Positions 8,460 through 17,797 of a stretch of DNA of 47,162 nucleotides are shown one piece after another. Source of the stretch: Betaproteobacteria bacterium (GTDB lineage: Bacteria > Pseudomonadota > Gammaproteobacteria > Burkholderiales > Casimicrobiaceae); contig READ01000015.1 in NCBI GenBank assembly GCA_004293675.1, positions 355,000-402,161 on the forward strand. The letters are read 5' to 3'. Under the pieces are notes generated by a model. The model did not search any database, was not told the DNA's origin, and saw nothing but the letters and a program-made list of their open reading frames with translations. Position 1 is the stretch's first letter; the number at the start of each line of letters is the position of its first letter. The position numbers and the translations under genes were made by a program.

Positions 8460-9436
8460 TGGCAGTAGGCCGATTGGTATTCGCGAACGATGTCGTCAAA
8501 TGACGCATCAGCTTTCATGCCAAGACTTCGGCCGAATTCACCGCTGCACGCCTTCGGCCACGATGTCACCAAACGATCAATACCAGGATCGAGCTGCCAG
8601 CTAATTCTTGAAGCCACCGCATCGCCCGCCACGCGCCGAAGGCTCTCGACCATTTCACCCACCGTCACCGTGATGCCCGGCAGCGTAATCGTGCGATTGA
8701 ATTTGAACGCGTTCGCTGGCGCTTCGTGCGCAATCAAAATATTGTCAATCACGCGTCCGGGCGACTGCAACCAAACTTGTGTCGATGGACTTGTAGGACA
8801 GACGGCAGCGACGCCTGAGAGCGGTTCGCGAATGATGCCGCTGGCAAAGCTTGACGCCGCTTTGTTGGGCTTGCCAGGGCGCACGCTGATGGTGGGCAAG
8901 CGCACCGAGCGACCATCGATCATGCCGCGCCGACTCATGTCGCTCACCAACATTTCGCCGATGGCTTTTTGAATACCGTATGAGCCTTGTGGCGTTGGTA
9001 ATTGCGAATCGGGCAGCACGTCTGGCAAATCGCCGCCAAACACCGCACACGAGCTCGTGAATAAAAATTTCGGTGGCGCGGGCAGTTTTCGACACAGCTC
9101 CAAAAGCGTTCGCGTGGCGTCGATATTGACTTTCATGCCGATGTCGAAATCAGCCTCAGCATGGCTGCTCACTACGGCCGCAAGGTGAAACACGCTGCCG
9201 GTGTTGGGGGTGAGCGCCTCGGAAAGTAGCTCCACATCGTTGATGTCGCCCGCAAACTGCTTCACGCGCGAATCGTTGAGCCACGCCTCGCCCGACGCCG
9301 GATGAATGTCCAAAAGCACCAATTCGCTGATGGTGCGCGCGGCGCCCGTTGAATCGGTGAGCGATCCCTTGGCGAGAACTTTCGCTGCGAGCATTTTTCC
9401 GAGAAATCCGGTACCGCCGGTGATGACAACGCGCAT
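8456..9436 (-). CDS. NAD-dependent epimerase/dehydratase, D-erythronate dehydrogenase (DenD)-like
   Basis: Extended short-chain dehydrogenase of 326 residues. The Rossmann motif GGTGFLGKMLA is at the N-terminus, LLDIHPASG binds the cofactor, DINDVELL follows, and FTSSCAVFGG plus YGIQK give the catalytic Ser, Tyr and Lys. The block SVRLPTISVRPGKPNKAASSF and overall length resemble DenD, which oxidises D-erythronate to 2-oxo-tetronate. The other genes of that tetronate pathway are not next to it here, so the substrate stays open. It is the first gene of the minus-strand operon and divergent from the 2OG oxygenase gene. Confidence 0.83.
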   Translation of the reverse strand: MRVVITGGTGFLGKMLAAKVLAKGSLTDSTGAARTISELVLLDIHPASGEAWLNDSRVKQFAGDINDVELLSEALTPNTGSVFHLAAVVSSHAEADFDIGMKVNIDATRTLLELCRKLPAPPKFLFTSSCAVFGGDLPDVLPDSQLPTPQGSYGIQKAIGEMLVSDMSRRGMIDGRSVRLPTISVRPGKPNKAASSFASGIIREPLSGVAAVCPTSPSTQVWLQSPGRVIDNILIAHEAPANAFKFNRTITLPGITVTVGEMVESLRRVAGDAVASRISWQLDPGIDRLVTSWPKACSGEFGRSLGMKADASFDDIVREYQSAYCQ

Positions 9437-9484
9437 GATGAGCTACTTTGAATTGACAGGGTACGCTGATTCTAGAATCGAGCG

Positions 9485-10114
9485 ATGAAGCATTCGTCGA
9501 GCCGTCTCGTTACAACTATCGTGGACACGCTCGCTACCACTGGATGTTACGTCGGTCCGAGCTTACTGAGCGATGGGCTGACGCTGCGTCTGAGTGAGCG
9601 ACTTCAGTGGCTTGAATCCGAGGGCGCACTGCAAGCGGCCAAGGTCGGACGCTCCAGTGGCGCACGCATGAATTCCAGCATCCGCGGTGATACCACGCTA
9701 TGGCTGGATGATGCGCCGCAGGACGAAGCCGAGGCGGCGGCAGTTCGCGTCATCGACGAACTGCGCGAAGCTGTTAATCAGACACTTTTTCTCGGAGCGT
9801 TTGAAACTGAGCTTCATTACGCGCACTATCCGCCCGGTGCGGGATACGCCCAGCATGTCGATCGCTTTGGCGACGACGATGCACGCGTGGTGTCGCTTGT
9901 TTTCTACCTCAATCAACATTGGGCGCAGGACGACGGCGGCCAGTTGGCAATCTACGAGCCCGCTGGCGCGCTGTTGCAGCGCGTAGCGCCGCATGCTGGA
10001 ACGATGGTCGCTTTTCTCAGTGAGCGCTTTCCACACGAGGTGCTTGCGGCGTCAAAACCCAGGCTATCGCTGACGGGTTGGATGCGTCGCAGGTCGCCGC
10101 CGCGCACCCGCTAA
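9485..10114 (+). CDS. 2OG-Fe(II) oxygenase, prolyl-4-hydroxylase-like
   Basis: A 209-residue protein with the double-stranded beta-helix signature of 2-oxoglutarate/Fe(II) dioxygenases. The metal triad is His and Asp in the QHVDRF block and the distal His in RFPHEVL; Arg in the KPRLSLTGWMRR block should bind 2-oxoglutarate. The sequence between them (VVSLVFYLNQHWAQDDGGQLAIY) fits the SM-20/P4H-alpha-type core. The target of hydroxylation is unknown. The start is the ATG 48 bp from the divergent DenD-like gene. It is the first of a plus-strand run that includes dtd. Confidence 0.88.
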   Translation: MKHSSSRLVTTIVDTLATTGCYVGPSLLSDGLTLRLSERLQWLESEGALQAAKVGRSSGARMNSSIRGDTTLWLDDAPQDEAEAAAVRVIDELREAVNQTLFLGAFETELHYAHYPPGAGYAQHVDRFGDDDARVVSLVFYLNQHWAQDDGGQLAIYEPAGALLQRVAPHAGTMVAFLSERFPHEVLAASKPRLSLTGWMRRRSPPRTR

Positions 10115-10151
10115 TATCAACGTGAAACCCCAGTCGCCCATTCAATAATCT

Positions 10152-10601
10152 ATGCGAGTTCTCATTCAACGCGTTAGCGAAGCCTCGGTCACTGTCAACG
10201 GACAATTCACGGGTCAGATTGCGCACGGATTACTGATTCTGGTGGGCGTTACGCAAGCTGATACCGAGACCATCGAAGATCGAATGGCCGACAAAATCGT
10301 GAAGCTGCGAATTTTTTCTGATGAGCAAGGCAAGATGAATCAGAGCGTGACCGACATCGGCGGCGAAATTCTTGCAGTGAGCCAGTTCACGCTCTACGCC
10401 GATGCCAAAGGCGGCAATCGACCGAGCTACACCCGAGCGGCTCGCCCCGAACAAGCCTCACCCGCGTTCGATCGATTCGTTACGAAGCTCTCCGCGCGCA
10501 TCGGAAAACCCGTTCCCACCGGCGTTTTTGGTGCCGACATGAAAGTCGCGCTCATCAACGATGGACCCGTCACGATATGGTTGGATAGCGATGACATCTG
10601 A
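10152..10601 (+). CDS. dtd: D-aminoacyl-tRNA deacylase
   Basis: Hydrolyses D-amino acids mischarged on tRNA (D-Tyr-tRNA and similar). It is a standard-length 149-residue Dtd with the N-terminus [15 protein letters not shown], the active-site SQFTLYAD motif with its Thr, the NRPSY block (usually NRPSF), and the C-terminal NDGPVT motif. It lies 37 bp after the oxygenase gene. Its stop overlaps the next gene's likely start. Confidence 0.97.
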   Translation: MRVLIQRVSEASVTVNGQFTGQIAHGLLILVGVTQADTETIEDRMADKIVKLRIFSDEQGKMNQSVTDIGGEILAVSQFTLYADAKGGNRPSYTRAARPEQASPAFDRFVTKLSARIGKPVPTGVFGADMKVALINDGPVTIWLDSDDI

Positions 10602-11259
10602 GTTGATGAAAACCGAGCTTGACCACATCGTTGTCGCCGCTTCGACGCTGGAGGAAGGTCGCGTGTGGGCGCGCGACGTGCTTGGCGTTGAGCCCAGCGG
10701 CGGCGGAAAGCATGCCGGCATTTCCACGCACAACACCTTAATCGGGCTCAACGCGAATCATTATCTGGAGATCATCGCTGTCGACCCCGACGCGCCCGCG
10801 CCCCTTGTGCCGCGCTGGTTCGGGCTCGACACGCTCGCCGTCAAATCGATGATCGCCAACGGCCCACGGCTCGTTGCGTGGGTGGCGCGCGCTAGCGGCG
10901 CGAGCAACGCCATTGAGCAGTTCGCCGCCTTGCCCGGCAACCCGGCGAATGTCGTCCGGCCTGCACAGCGCGGTGATTTTCGCTGGCGCTTTGCGTTTAC
11001 GCCCGACGGCGCGCTGCCGGGCGGTGGCGCGTTGCCGCATTTGATTCAGTGGGACGTCCCGATGCATCCTTCCGAACGATTGCCGGATGTGGGGGTTTCG
11101 ATTTCGTCGCTAATACTCTGCGCGCCCGATCCCGAAGAGTTGACTCAAGCATTTGAAGCGTTGCGATTTGCTGGCTCAAAGGTATACGTCGGGCAAAGCT
11201 CATCCGCGCTGTTGGTCGCTACTCTTGATACCCCGGGCGGTGTTGTAAGCTTGGATTGA
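10591..11259 (+). CDS. VOC/glyoxalase-like domain protein (Glyoxalase_3 type)
   Basis: About 222 residues beginning [19 protein letters not shown]. The [14 protein letters not shown] opening, the [17 protein letters not shown] turn and the YLEIIAVDP strand match the glyoxalase-like single-domain VOC family, in which His and Glu can hold a metal. The reaction is unknown. The ATG at 10591 overlaps the end of dtd by 11 bp; the ATG at 10606 is an alternative. Confidence 0.8.
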   Translation: MTSELMKTELDHIVVAASTLEEGRVWARDVLGVEPSGGGKHAGISTHNTLIGLNANHYLEIIAVDPDAPAPLVPRWFGLDTLAVKSMIANGPRLVAWVARASGASNAIEQFAALPGNPANVVRPAQRGDFRWRFAFTPDGALPGGGALPHLIQWDVPMHPSERLPDVGVSISSLILCAPDPEELTQAFEALRFAGSKVYVGQSSSALLVATLDTPGGVVSLD

Positions 11260-11285
11260 TCGATTTGCTGGCTGGGAGAAGACCG

Positions 11286-11645
11286 ATGTCGTCACGCGAG
11301 AAGCTGGAACGCGCTCTGCGATCAAAGACTAACCTTTCGGCAGATGAAATTGCGTCTATTGCGACCGCTGACGGGTGGACTCTAATTTACGCCGCTAGTT
11401 CGAATCGTCGTGTTGATAGAGTTGAAATTTGCTTTACCGGATTCACGGCTAGCGAGCGAGACGAGCTCGAAGATATCGCTGCCGGAGCGGGTATGACTGT
11501 AGTTCAGCAAGTGAACAAAAATTTGGCCTATTTATGTGTGGGCGAAAAACCGGGGCCTGCGAAAGTGGAGAGGGCGAAAGAGCTCCGCAAGAGAGTCATT
11601 TCCGCTGATAAATTCCTAGTGTTAGTCGAATTGGGCGAATTGTAG
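11286..11645 (+). CDS. Small stand-alone BRCT-domain protein
   Basis: A 119-residue protein. Its C-terminal two-thirds has the BRCT pattern: ICFTGFTASERDELEDIAAG, then AGMTVVQQVNKNLAYLCVGEKPGPAKVERAKELRK, then ISADKFLVLVEL. This resembles the BRCT of NAD-dependent DNA ligase, where the domain helps bind nicked DNA or protein partners. The N-terminal 45 residues are helical-looking and not recognised. No ligase or nuclease domain is attached. I chose the ATG at 11286 because a GGGAGA lies 8 bases upstream; an earlier ATG at 11256 has no such site. It lies 26 bp after the VOC gene. Confidence 0.75.
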   Translation: MSSREKLERALRSKTNLSADEIASIATADGWTLIYAASSNRRVDRVEICFTGFTASERDELEDIAAGAGMTVVQQVNKNLAYLCVGEKPGPAKVERAKELRKRVISADKFLVLVELGEL

Positions 11646-11667
11646 TTTTGGAAAATTCGGGAGTCAT

Positions 11668-12678
11668 ATGATCCGCTATTTACTCACGGCTTTCGTTAGT
11701 GCGCTGTTCATGTCGCTCAGTCTTGCCCAGCTCAACATTCTTTGCTCGACCGATGCTGATTGGTGCGAGAGCAAGGCACGGGAATTTTCCGTGCAAACCG
11801 GGATTAAGGTGAACTTGAGCCGCAAAGCCACGGGCGAAGTATTTGCACAGCTTAAAGCCGAGTCAGCCAACCCACGCACCGATCTTTGGTATGGCGGCAC
11901 CCATGACCCGCACGTGCAGGCCGCCAACGAAAACTTGCTGCAAGCCTACACCTCGGTGAACATGAAAGATCAGTATCCCTGGTCGGGCGATTTGCACGCC
12001 AAAACTGCGGCTCAGGTGGTGGGCATTTATCGGATCACCTTGGGCTTTGGATACAACCGCGATCTGTTGGCGAAAAAGAAAATTGCACCGCCGACGTGCT
12101 GGAGCGATTTGCTAAAGACCGAGTTCAGGGGCGATGTCGAGCTTTCCAACCCAATGACCAGCGGCACGGCCTACACCATCTTGGCAACACTTGTGCAGAT
12201 GATGGGCGAAGACAAAGCGTTTGATTACCTCAAATCGCTCAACAAAAACGTCAATCGATACACCACGAGCGGTACGGCGCAGCGGCAAAGCGTGGCGCGC
12301 GGGGAATCGATGGTGGGTGTTACGTTTTTGGATGAATTCATTCCCGAGCAATACGTGGGTGCGCCGATTGAAACGGTGCTGCCCTGCGAAGGGACGGGTT
12401 ACAGCGTGGGCGCGATGAGTATCGTTAAAGGCGCGCGCAACATTGAAAACGCACAAAAGTTTTACGACTGGGCGATGACCGCTGACGCGCAAACGATCAA
12501 AGATCAAACCAAGGTGATCGCCATCCCATCCAATCGGAGTGCGTTTGCACCAGATAGGGTTAAAGCGCTGGAAAAAGCCAAGCTAATCAATTACGATTTC
12601 GTCAAATTCGGCGCGAGTGCTGAGCGCAAACGGCTCATTGAAAAATGGGACCGAGACGTCAAGAACGCGCCGAAGTAG
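11668..12678 (+). CDS. ABC-type extracellular solute-binding protein (iron/AfuA-FbpA-like fold), copy 1
   Basis: A 336-residue periplasmic binding protein with an export signal (about 1-20, cleavage near SLA-Q). The LNILCSTDADWCESKAREFS opening, the KATGEVFAQLKAESANPRTDLWYGG block and the GFGYNRDLL hinge fit the family-1 iron(III)/2-aminoethylphosphonate-like group of periplasmic proteins. It is clearly paralogous along its whole length to the next gene. No permease or ATPase gene lies in the window. The ligand is not predictable from sequence alone. Confidence 0.87.
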   Translation: MIRYLLTAFVSALFMSLSLAQLNILCSTDADWCESKAREFSVQTGIKVNLSRKATGEVFAQLKAESANPRTDLWYGGTHDPHVQAANENLLQAYTSVNMKDQYPWSGDLHAKTAAQVVGIYRITLGFGYNRDLLAKKKIAPPTCWSDLLKTEFRGDVELSNPMTSGTAYTILATLVQMMGEDKAFDYLKSLNKNVNRYTTSGTAQRQSVARGESMVGVTFLDEFIPEQYVGAPIETVLPCEGTGYSVGAMSIVKGARNIENAQKFYDWAMTADAQTIKDQTKVIAIPSNRSAFAPDRVKALEKAKLINYDFVKFGASAERKRLIEKWDRDVKNAPK

Positions 12679-12793
12679 TCGTCAGCCCCATCCCCCTGTT
12701 CGCCTTAAGCTGGTCGTTGGGCTCTATCGCAACGCGCGAGCCCGCCGACAAACTCAAAGCGAACGAAAAACAACCCATGCAGGTACACATTCC

Positions 12794-13819
12794 ATGAGAA
12801 AACTTCTTGCCTTGTCCGCCGTCGCCGCATCGATGGCAGCACTGACCGCGCTACCCGCTGCGGCCCAAACGCTCAGCGCCTATTGCTCCACCAATAAATC
12901 GTGGTGTGACTTGGCAGCCGCCGAATACAGCAAGGCCACCGGCGTCAAAATCGTGCAAACGCACTTGGCTACGGGCGAGGCGTTTGCGCGACTCAAAGCC
13001 GAGGGCAACAATCCCAAAACCGATATTTGGTGGGGCGGCACAGGGGACCCGTTTCTGCAAGCGGCTGAGGAAAAATTGCTCGAAGCCTATCGTCCGGCCT
13101 ACATCAACGATCTCTACGATTGGGCGATTCGCCAATACGACACCAGCGGCAATATGGTCGGTGGTTTCTACACCAGCGCCATTGGTTTTGGCTGGAACAC
13201 CGAACAACTCAAAAAGAAAAACCTCGCGGCGCCGAAGTGTTGGGCGGACTTGACGGACCCGAAATACAAAGGCGAAGTCGAAATGGCGCATCCAGGTTCG
13301 TCGGGCGGCGCTTACACGATTGTGGCGGGCCTCATTCAACTGATGGGCGAGGACAAGGCGTTTGATTACATGAAGCGCCTGCATCGAAACATCACGCAGT
13401 ACACCAAGAGCTCGCAGGCCCAGGCCAAAAACGTTGCGCGCGGCGAAGCGGGCGTGGGCATCTCATTCGTGTTCGGATTTGACGAAGAGCGCCTTGCGGG
13501 CTTTCCAGTCGCAGCGACTACGGCGTGCGAAGGCGTGGGCTACGAAATCGGCGGCATTGCGCTCATCAAAGGCGCACGAAACGGCGTGGAGGCGAAAAAG
13601 TACTACGACTGGCTCATGGGACCCGTCGGCCAAGGCATCGGCGCCAAGGCCAATTCGCTGCAAAACCCCGCCAACAAAACCTTCAAACAAGACCCAAGAA
13701 TTCCCACGATGGACGGTGTGAAATTGGTGAACTACGACTTCAAAAAGTATGGTGCCTCGGCGGAGCGCAAACGCATCATCGAGAAGTGGGATAAAGAGGT
13801 CAATTCGTTGCCTCGGTAA
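12794..13819 (+). CDS. ABC-type extracellular solute-binding protein, copy 2
   Basis: A 341-residue paralogue of the preceding gene, 115 bp downstream in the same direction. The start ATG at 12794 gives a classical signal peptide (MRKLLALSAVAASMAALTAL, cleaved near AAA-Q). Shared blocks include LATGEAFARLKAEG, PKTDIWWGGTGDP, IGFGWNTEQLKKKN and the C-terminal YDFKKYGASAERKR-IIEKWDKEV. Both copies keep paired Cys near the mature N-terminus (YCSTNKSWC; LCSTDADWC), possibly a disulfide. Tandem duplication followed by divergence is the simplest origin. Confidence 0.88.
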   Translation: MRKLLALSAVAASMAALTALPAAAQTLSAYCSTNKSWCDLAAAEYSKATGVKIVQTHLATGEAFARLKAEGNNPKTDIWWGGTGDPFLQAAEEKLLEAYRPAYINDLYDWAIRQYDTSGNMVGGFYTSAIGFGWNTEQLKKKNLAAPKCWADLTDPKYKGEVEMAHPGSSGGAYTIVAGLIQLMGEDKAFDYMKRLHRNITQYTKSSQAQAKNVARGEAGVGISFVFGFDEERLAGFPVAATTACEGVGYEIGGIALIKGARNGVEAKKYYDWLMGPVGQGIGAKANSLQNPANKTFKQDPRIPTMDGVKLVNYDFKKYGASAERKRIIEKWDKEVNSLPR

Positions 13820-14137
13820 GCCAAAGTGCGAAGCGGTGCGTGGGATGGGCGAAGAATCCCAGCATAATCTTTATAAGCTAACAGCCGCATTGCTTTTGTG
13901 CGGACAGTGGTAATACGCGAGATGCCATCGTTTCGGCTTGCGGCCTCAAAAAACAGATGCTTTAACGGTTTAAGCTGGTTTAGATGCAAAAAAGTGGGCT
14001 TTTTGTTGAAAATTTACACGACGTGTCGGATGAAACCACCCGCTCATCGGAACTCTTGGAACTATCGGGTAGATTCTCCACCGCTTTGTTTTTCACGAAC
14101 TAGACTGATCACTCATTCCCAAAAGAAAGCAACACCT
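13820..14137. other. Intergenic region, 318 bp
   Basis: The region lies between the second solute-binding protein and the IPTL-CTERM-like gene. It has only weak hairpins (for example CCGCA/TGCGG near 13886-13904). I see no open frame with a recognisable product and no repeat. It probably holds the promoter of the downstream gene, but no convincing -35/-10 pair could be fixed. Confidence 0.4.
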
Positions 14138-15079
14138 ATGCGTTTTTCTCATCGAATAGCGTCTCTGGCCGCCGCCGCCGTGACCGTCTTCGCATCCACT
14201 GCGTTCGCGGCCGTGGTCACCACGCCGGTGGGTGTCTACACCAATACAGGCTCGTCGAACATGGGCGACACGATTGCTGCAGATGCTTGGCTGCGCGTCA
14301 ACGTGCGCAACGGCGGCCAAGTGGGCATCAGTACCACCTACCCGCGCAACGGCGATGGCTCGGTGTTCATGTCGTTGGGCGACAACACCAACAACAACGC
14401 CAAGGCTGATTGGGAGTACTACCCTACCGCAGGATTTGGCAGGCTCGCGGACTTAACCGCGCTGAGCTACGACTGGTACCGCGATGCGGCCAGCACAACC
14501 GGCACCAACTTTCACCCGGTGATTCGTTTGTTCATTGATGCGGACGGCGATTCAACGACGACGACCGACCGAGGCTATTTGGTGTTCGAGCGCTCGTACA
14601 ACCCGAACGTCAGTCCGGTGCCGACCAATATTTGGACCAGCGAGAACGTCACGGGCGCTACCAATTTATGGTGGGTGCAGTTCGGATTTGGCATCGAGCC
14701 GGTCTACAACCGTACTCTTTCGACGTATCAAGCGGGAACCTATACACCGTCGTCAATTTCGTTGCTCTCGTTCGCACAAATCGGGCCGAACAGCACAATC
14801 CTTGGGGTCAGCTTGGGTATTGGCTCGGGCTGGAACACGGGTGTGAGCGGAGGCCCCGCATTTTTAGGTGCCGTTGACAATGTCACGTTGACATCCATTA
14901 CCTCCGGTGCGGCCAGTCTCTCGCAGACCAATTTTGAAGTAAGGCTGCCCGTTGCCGTAGTTCCCGCAGCGCCGGTGCCTACGTTGAACATCGCTTCGCT
15001 GCTTGCGTTGGTCGCCCTTTTCGTGTTGGGGCTGGGTTGGTTCTCTCGCCGCCGCTTCGGCACGGGCGCGCCTCGCTAA
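14138..15079 (+). CDS. Exported protein with IPTL-CTERM-like sorting signal
   Basis: A 313-residue secreted protein. The signal peptide (about 1-24, MRFSHRIASLAAAAV..., cleaved near AFA-A) is followed by a beta-rich, Asn/Thr/Gly-rich body with no named domain. The C-terminus has the three-part sorting layout: VPTLNIASLLA (a variant of the IPTL motif), a hydrophobic helix ALVALFVLGLGWF, and a basic tail SRRRFG. Such ends are recognised by an exosortase- or rhombosortase-like transpeptidase. The sorting enzyme is not in this window. The ATG at 14138 is chosen for the signal peptide; an upstream in-frame ATG at 13898 adds 80 unsupported residues. Confidence 0.82.
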   Translation: MRFSHRIASLAAAAVTVFASTAFAAVVTTPVGVYTNTGSSNMGDTIAADAWLRVNVRNGGQVGISTTYPRNGDGSVFMSLGDNTNNNAKADWEYYPTAGFGRLADLTALSYDWYRDAASTTGTNFHPVIRLFIDADGDSTTTTDRGYLVFERSYNPNVSPVPTNIWTSENVTGATNLWWVQFGFGIEPVYNRTLSTYQAGTYTPSSISLLSFAQIGPNSTILGVSLGIGSGWNTGVSGGPAFLGAVDNVTLTSITSGAASLSQTNFEVRLPVAVVPAAPVPTLNIASLLALVALFVLGLGWFSRRRFGTGAPR

Positions 15080-15096
15080 GCTGTTGGCGGCTCAAG

Positions 15097-15495
15097 TCAT
15101 TCAGTGCGCTCTCGAAAGACCAGCGCCACTGAATTGATGCAGTAGCGCAGCCCCGTTGGTTTCGGGCCGTCGGGAAAAACGTGTCCGAGGTGCGCGTCAC
15201 AACGCGCGCACAGCGTTTCCGTTCGGCGCATGAAGAAACTGTTGTCCGCTTTGTCGATCACGTTGCCCGGAACGACGGGCCGAAAATAGCTCGGCCAGCC
15301 AGTACCGGAATCAAACTTCGCGGCGCTTTCAAAAAGCGGCAAATCACAGCACACGCAGTGATACGTGCCCTCCTTGTCGTGATCCCAAAAACCGCCACAA
15401 AAAGCGCGCTCGGTGCCGTGAGCGCGAGTGACCTCGTACTGTTCCGGCGTGAGCTGGGCGCGCCATTGGGCGTCGGTTTTGATGACTTTTTCCAT
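15097..15495 (-). CDS. msrB: Peptide-methionine (R)-S-oxide reductase
   Basis: Reduces methionine-R-sulfoxide in proteins with thioredoxin. The 132-residue protein has the two zinc-binding pairs CVCC and CARC, the SGTGWPSYF motif, the [10 protein letters not shown] motif, and the catalytic Cys in RYCINSVAL. It has no signal peptide, so it is cytosolic. It is convergent with the IPTL-CTERM-like gene, 17 bp away. Confidence 0.97.
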   Translation of the reverse strand: MEKVIKTDAQWRAQLTPEQYEVTRAHGTERAFCGGFWDHDKEGTYHCVCCDLPLFESAAKFDSGTGWPSYFRPVVPGNVIDKADNSFFMRRTETLCARCDAHLGHVFPDGPKPTGLRYCINSVALVFRERTE

Positions 15496-15631
15496 ATCGA
15501 TGTTCCTTTTTGCGTTAGCTGTACCCGCGACACATTACTGTTGCGTCGCAGTTGATGCGCCACTCGCGAGTTTTGTTCCAGAAGTTCCAGAAGCTACAGA
15601 AGTGTGCTGGCGCGTTGTTCTTTCACTCGGT

Positions 15632-17797
15632 TTAGACGGCCTCAACTTCAACGCGACAATCGTAAAACGTAGCGCCACCGCCCATGTCGGTGAGCGCTTG
15701 GCTTGTTAAGTCATTGACGAAACCCTCAGCGCCCGGATGATTGCGCCAATGCCCCCACAGGATCGTGGCTACACCTTCGCGGGTGTCCTCGGTGACCTTA
15801 GCGGCTAACTTCATGGTGCCGCGATGGTTGAATACTTTGACGGTGGCACCTGCGATCACGCTGCGCTTGGCCGCGTCGTTGGGATGCAATTGCACCGTGG
15901 GTGCACCGTGGGGTTTTGCGAGTTCTTCGATGTTTGCAAACGTCGAATTCATAAAGTTTCTAGCGGGCGGCGTGTTGAGCGCCAGCGGAAACTCTGCGGA
16001 GAGCGCCGCATCATCGTATTCACGCGGCGGTGTGTAGGTCGGCAACGGATCAAGGCCGCGCTGCGCGAGCGTTTCCGAATAAAACTCGCACTTGCCCGAA
16101 GGCGTACCGAAGCCCCCGTGCATGAATGGCGTGATGAAGCCGTCCTTCTTGGGGTAGTTGAGTCGCAAAAAGCCGTCGCGCTCCAGTGTGTCAAACGATT
16201 GTCCGGCGAGCGTTTGGTGATTCCAATCAAAGCTCGCGCGAATCATCGATTCATCAGTTTCTTCGAAACACGGATCGGTTAGCGCCATGGCCTTCGCTAA
16301 TCGGCGAAACATCTCGGTGTTGGGCACACTTTCACCCGCCGGATCAATCGCGCGGCGATTCAAAACGATGTCGTAGTGCCCATAGCTGCGATTGATGTCG
16401 TCATGCTCGGGCGAGGTCGTTGCGGGCAACACGATGTCGGCGTAGCGTGCTGTATCAGTGATGAAAATGTCGCTCACTACGGTGAACAAATCCTCTCGCG
16501 CAAGCCCTGCCAACACTTTGTTGCCATCGGGGGCGACCGCGGCGGGGTTGGAGTTGTAGACGAAGAGAGCTTTGATGGTTTGCTCCCCTCCCCCTGGGGG
16601 GGAGGGGTTGGGGGAGAGGGAGTTGTCTGCCGCAGCTAGGCTCGTTTGCGCAGACCCTCTCCCTAGCCCTCCCCCCCAGGGGGAGGGAACTAAGGCATCC
16701 CCCAACTCACACATATTGACCACGCGCGGCAATTTACCGTCCACGGTTGGCATTAAGTCCGGACGTTCCATGTAGGCACTTTGCATTGGATACGCGCCCG
16801 AGGTTGATAACAGCACGCCGCCGCTGGCCTCGCGCCATGCGCCCGTGAGTGCGGGTAAGCAAGTGACCGTGCGCACCGCCATGCCGCCGCCGCCGTGGCG
16901 CTGCATGCCGTAGTTCAAGCGAATCGCAGCCTTTTTTGTACTGCCGTAAGCTGTTGCGAGTGCTTCAATGTCATCAACAGCAATGCCGCAGATATCGGAC
17001 GCGCGTGCGGGCGACCATTCGGCTACACGCGCTTTAAGCGCATCGAACCCCAGCGTGTGTTGATAGATGTAATCATGATCGAGCAAATCATCGCGAATCA
17101 GTACGTGCATCATCGCTAGCGCCAGCGCCGCATCCGTGCCGGGTTTGATGGGCAACCATTGATGACATTTTTCTGCCGAGAGCGAGCGGTAAGGGTCGAT
17201 GGCGATGAGCTTTGCGCCACGACGTTTTGCTTCTTGGCAACGACTCCACAAATGCAAATTCGATGTAATCGGATTGCTACCCCACAAAATGATGAGCTCG
17301 CTGTGAGCGAATGCTTCAATGTCGGTGCCCAGTCGCGAGCCCAACGTCACTTGCAAACCCGCCGCACCCGCGCTTGAGCAAATCGTACGATCAAGCTGCG
17401 AAGCGCCAAGGGCGTGAAAAAAACGTCGATCCATCGATGCGTACTGCAACATCCCCATCGTGCCGGCGTAGCTGTAGGGCAGGATTGCCTCCGCGCCGTT
17501 ACTTGCGATGATCGACTTGAATTTTGATGCGATAGTCGAGAGCGCTTCGTCCCACGATATCGGCGCGAATTGGCCCGCGCCCTTTTTTCCGATGCGTTTC
17601 AGCGGCGTTTTTACGCGAGTGGGGTGATACGTCCGCAACGGATATTTCGCGACTTTGGTACAGAGTACACCGGCTGTCACGCTGTGCGCTGCTGAGCCTT
17701 TGACCTCAACGAGCTTGCCATCAACAACGTGATATTCCAGCGCGCAGGTATCGGGACAATCGTGCGGACACGCGCCTTTGATGACTTGCGTGCTCAC
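15632..17797 (-). CDS. Molybdopterin-dependent oxidoreductase with in-frame palindromic insertion
   Basis: A 721-residue MopB-type oxidoreductase. The N-terminal [4Fe-4S] site is Cys10, 14, 18 and 46. Cofactor-binding blocks include [62 protein letters not shown] and the C-terminal [11 protein letters not shown]...V/HRGTM segment. No Tat signal is visible, so it is likely cytoplasmic. The substrate is unknown. Residues about 369-405 are encoded by a repeated palindrome (16582-16690) and read [11 protein letters not shown] ... [12 protein letters not shown], which is foreign to the fold. The start is GTG at 17797, overlapping the ttcA stop by 4 bp. Confidence 0.9.
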   Translation of the reverse strand: MSTQVIKGACPHDCPDTCALEYHVVDGKLVEVKGSAAHSVTAGVLCTKVAKYPLRTYHPTRVKTPLKRIGKKGAGQFAPISWDEALSTIASKFKSIIASNGAEAILPYSYAGTMGMLQYASMDRRFFHALGASQLDRTICSSAGAAGLQVTLGSRLGTDIEAFAHSELIILWGSNPITSNLHLWSRCQEAKRRGAKLIAIDPYRSLSAEKCHQWLPIKPGTDAALALAMMHVLIRDDLLDHDYIYQHTLGFDALKARVAEWSPARASDICGIAVDDIEALATAYGSTKKAAIRLNYGMQRHGGGGMAVRTVTCLPALTGAWREASGGVLLSTSGAYPMQSAYMERPDLMPTVDGKLPRVVNMCELGDALVPSPWGGGLGRGSAQTSLAAADNSLSPNPSPPGGGEQTIKALFVYNSNPAAVAPDGNKVLAGLAREDLFTVVSDIFITDTARYADIVLPATTSPEHDDINRSYGHYDIVLNRRAIDPAGESVPNTEMFRRLAKAMALTDPCFEETDESMIRASFDWNHQTLAGQSFDTLERDGFLRLNYPKKDGFITPFMHGGFGTPSGKCEFYSETLAQRGLDPLPTYTPPREYDDAALSAEFPLALNTPPARNFMNSTFANIEELAKPHGAPTVQLHPNDAAKRSVIAGATVKVFNHRGTMKLAAKVTEDTREGVATILWGHWRNHPGAEGFVNDLTSQALTDMGGGATFYDCRVEVEAV
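16582..16690. repeat. C/G-rich inverted-repeat element inserted in a coding region
   Basis: The left arm at about 16582-16630 and the right arm at about 16650-16690 are imperfect inverted copies. Each has a CTCCCCCT(G)n core next to a GGGGAGAGGG-type stretch, with a spacer near 16631-16649. This is a known kind of dispersed intergenic palindrome in Proteobacteria, here lying wholly inside the molybdopterin oxidoreductase gene. The frame stays open through it. Confidence 0.85.
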
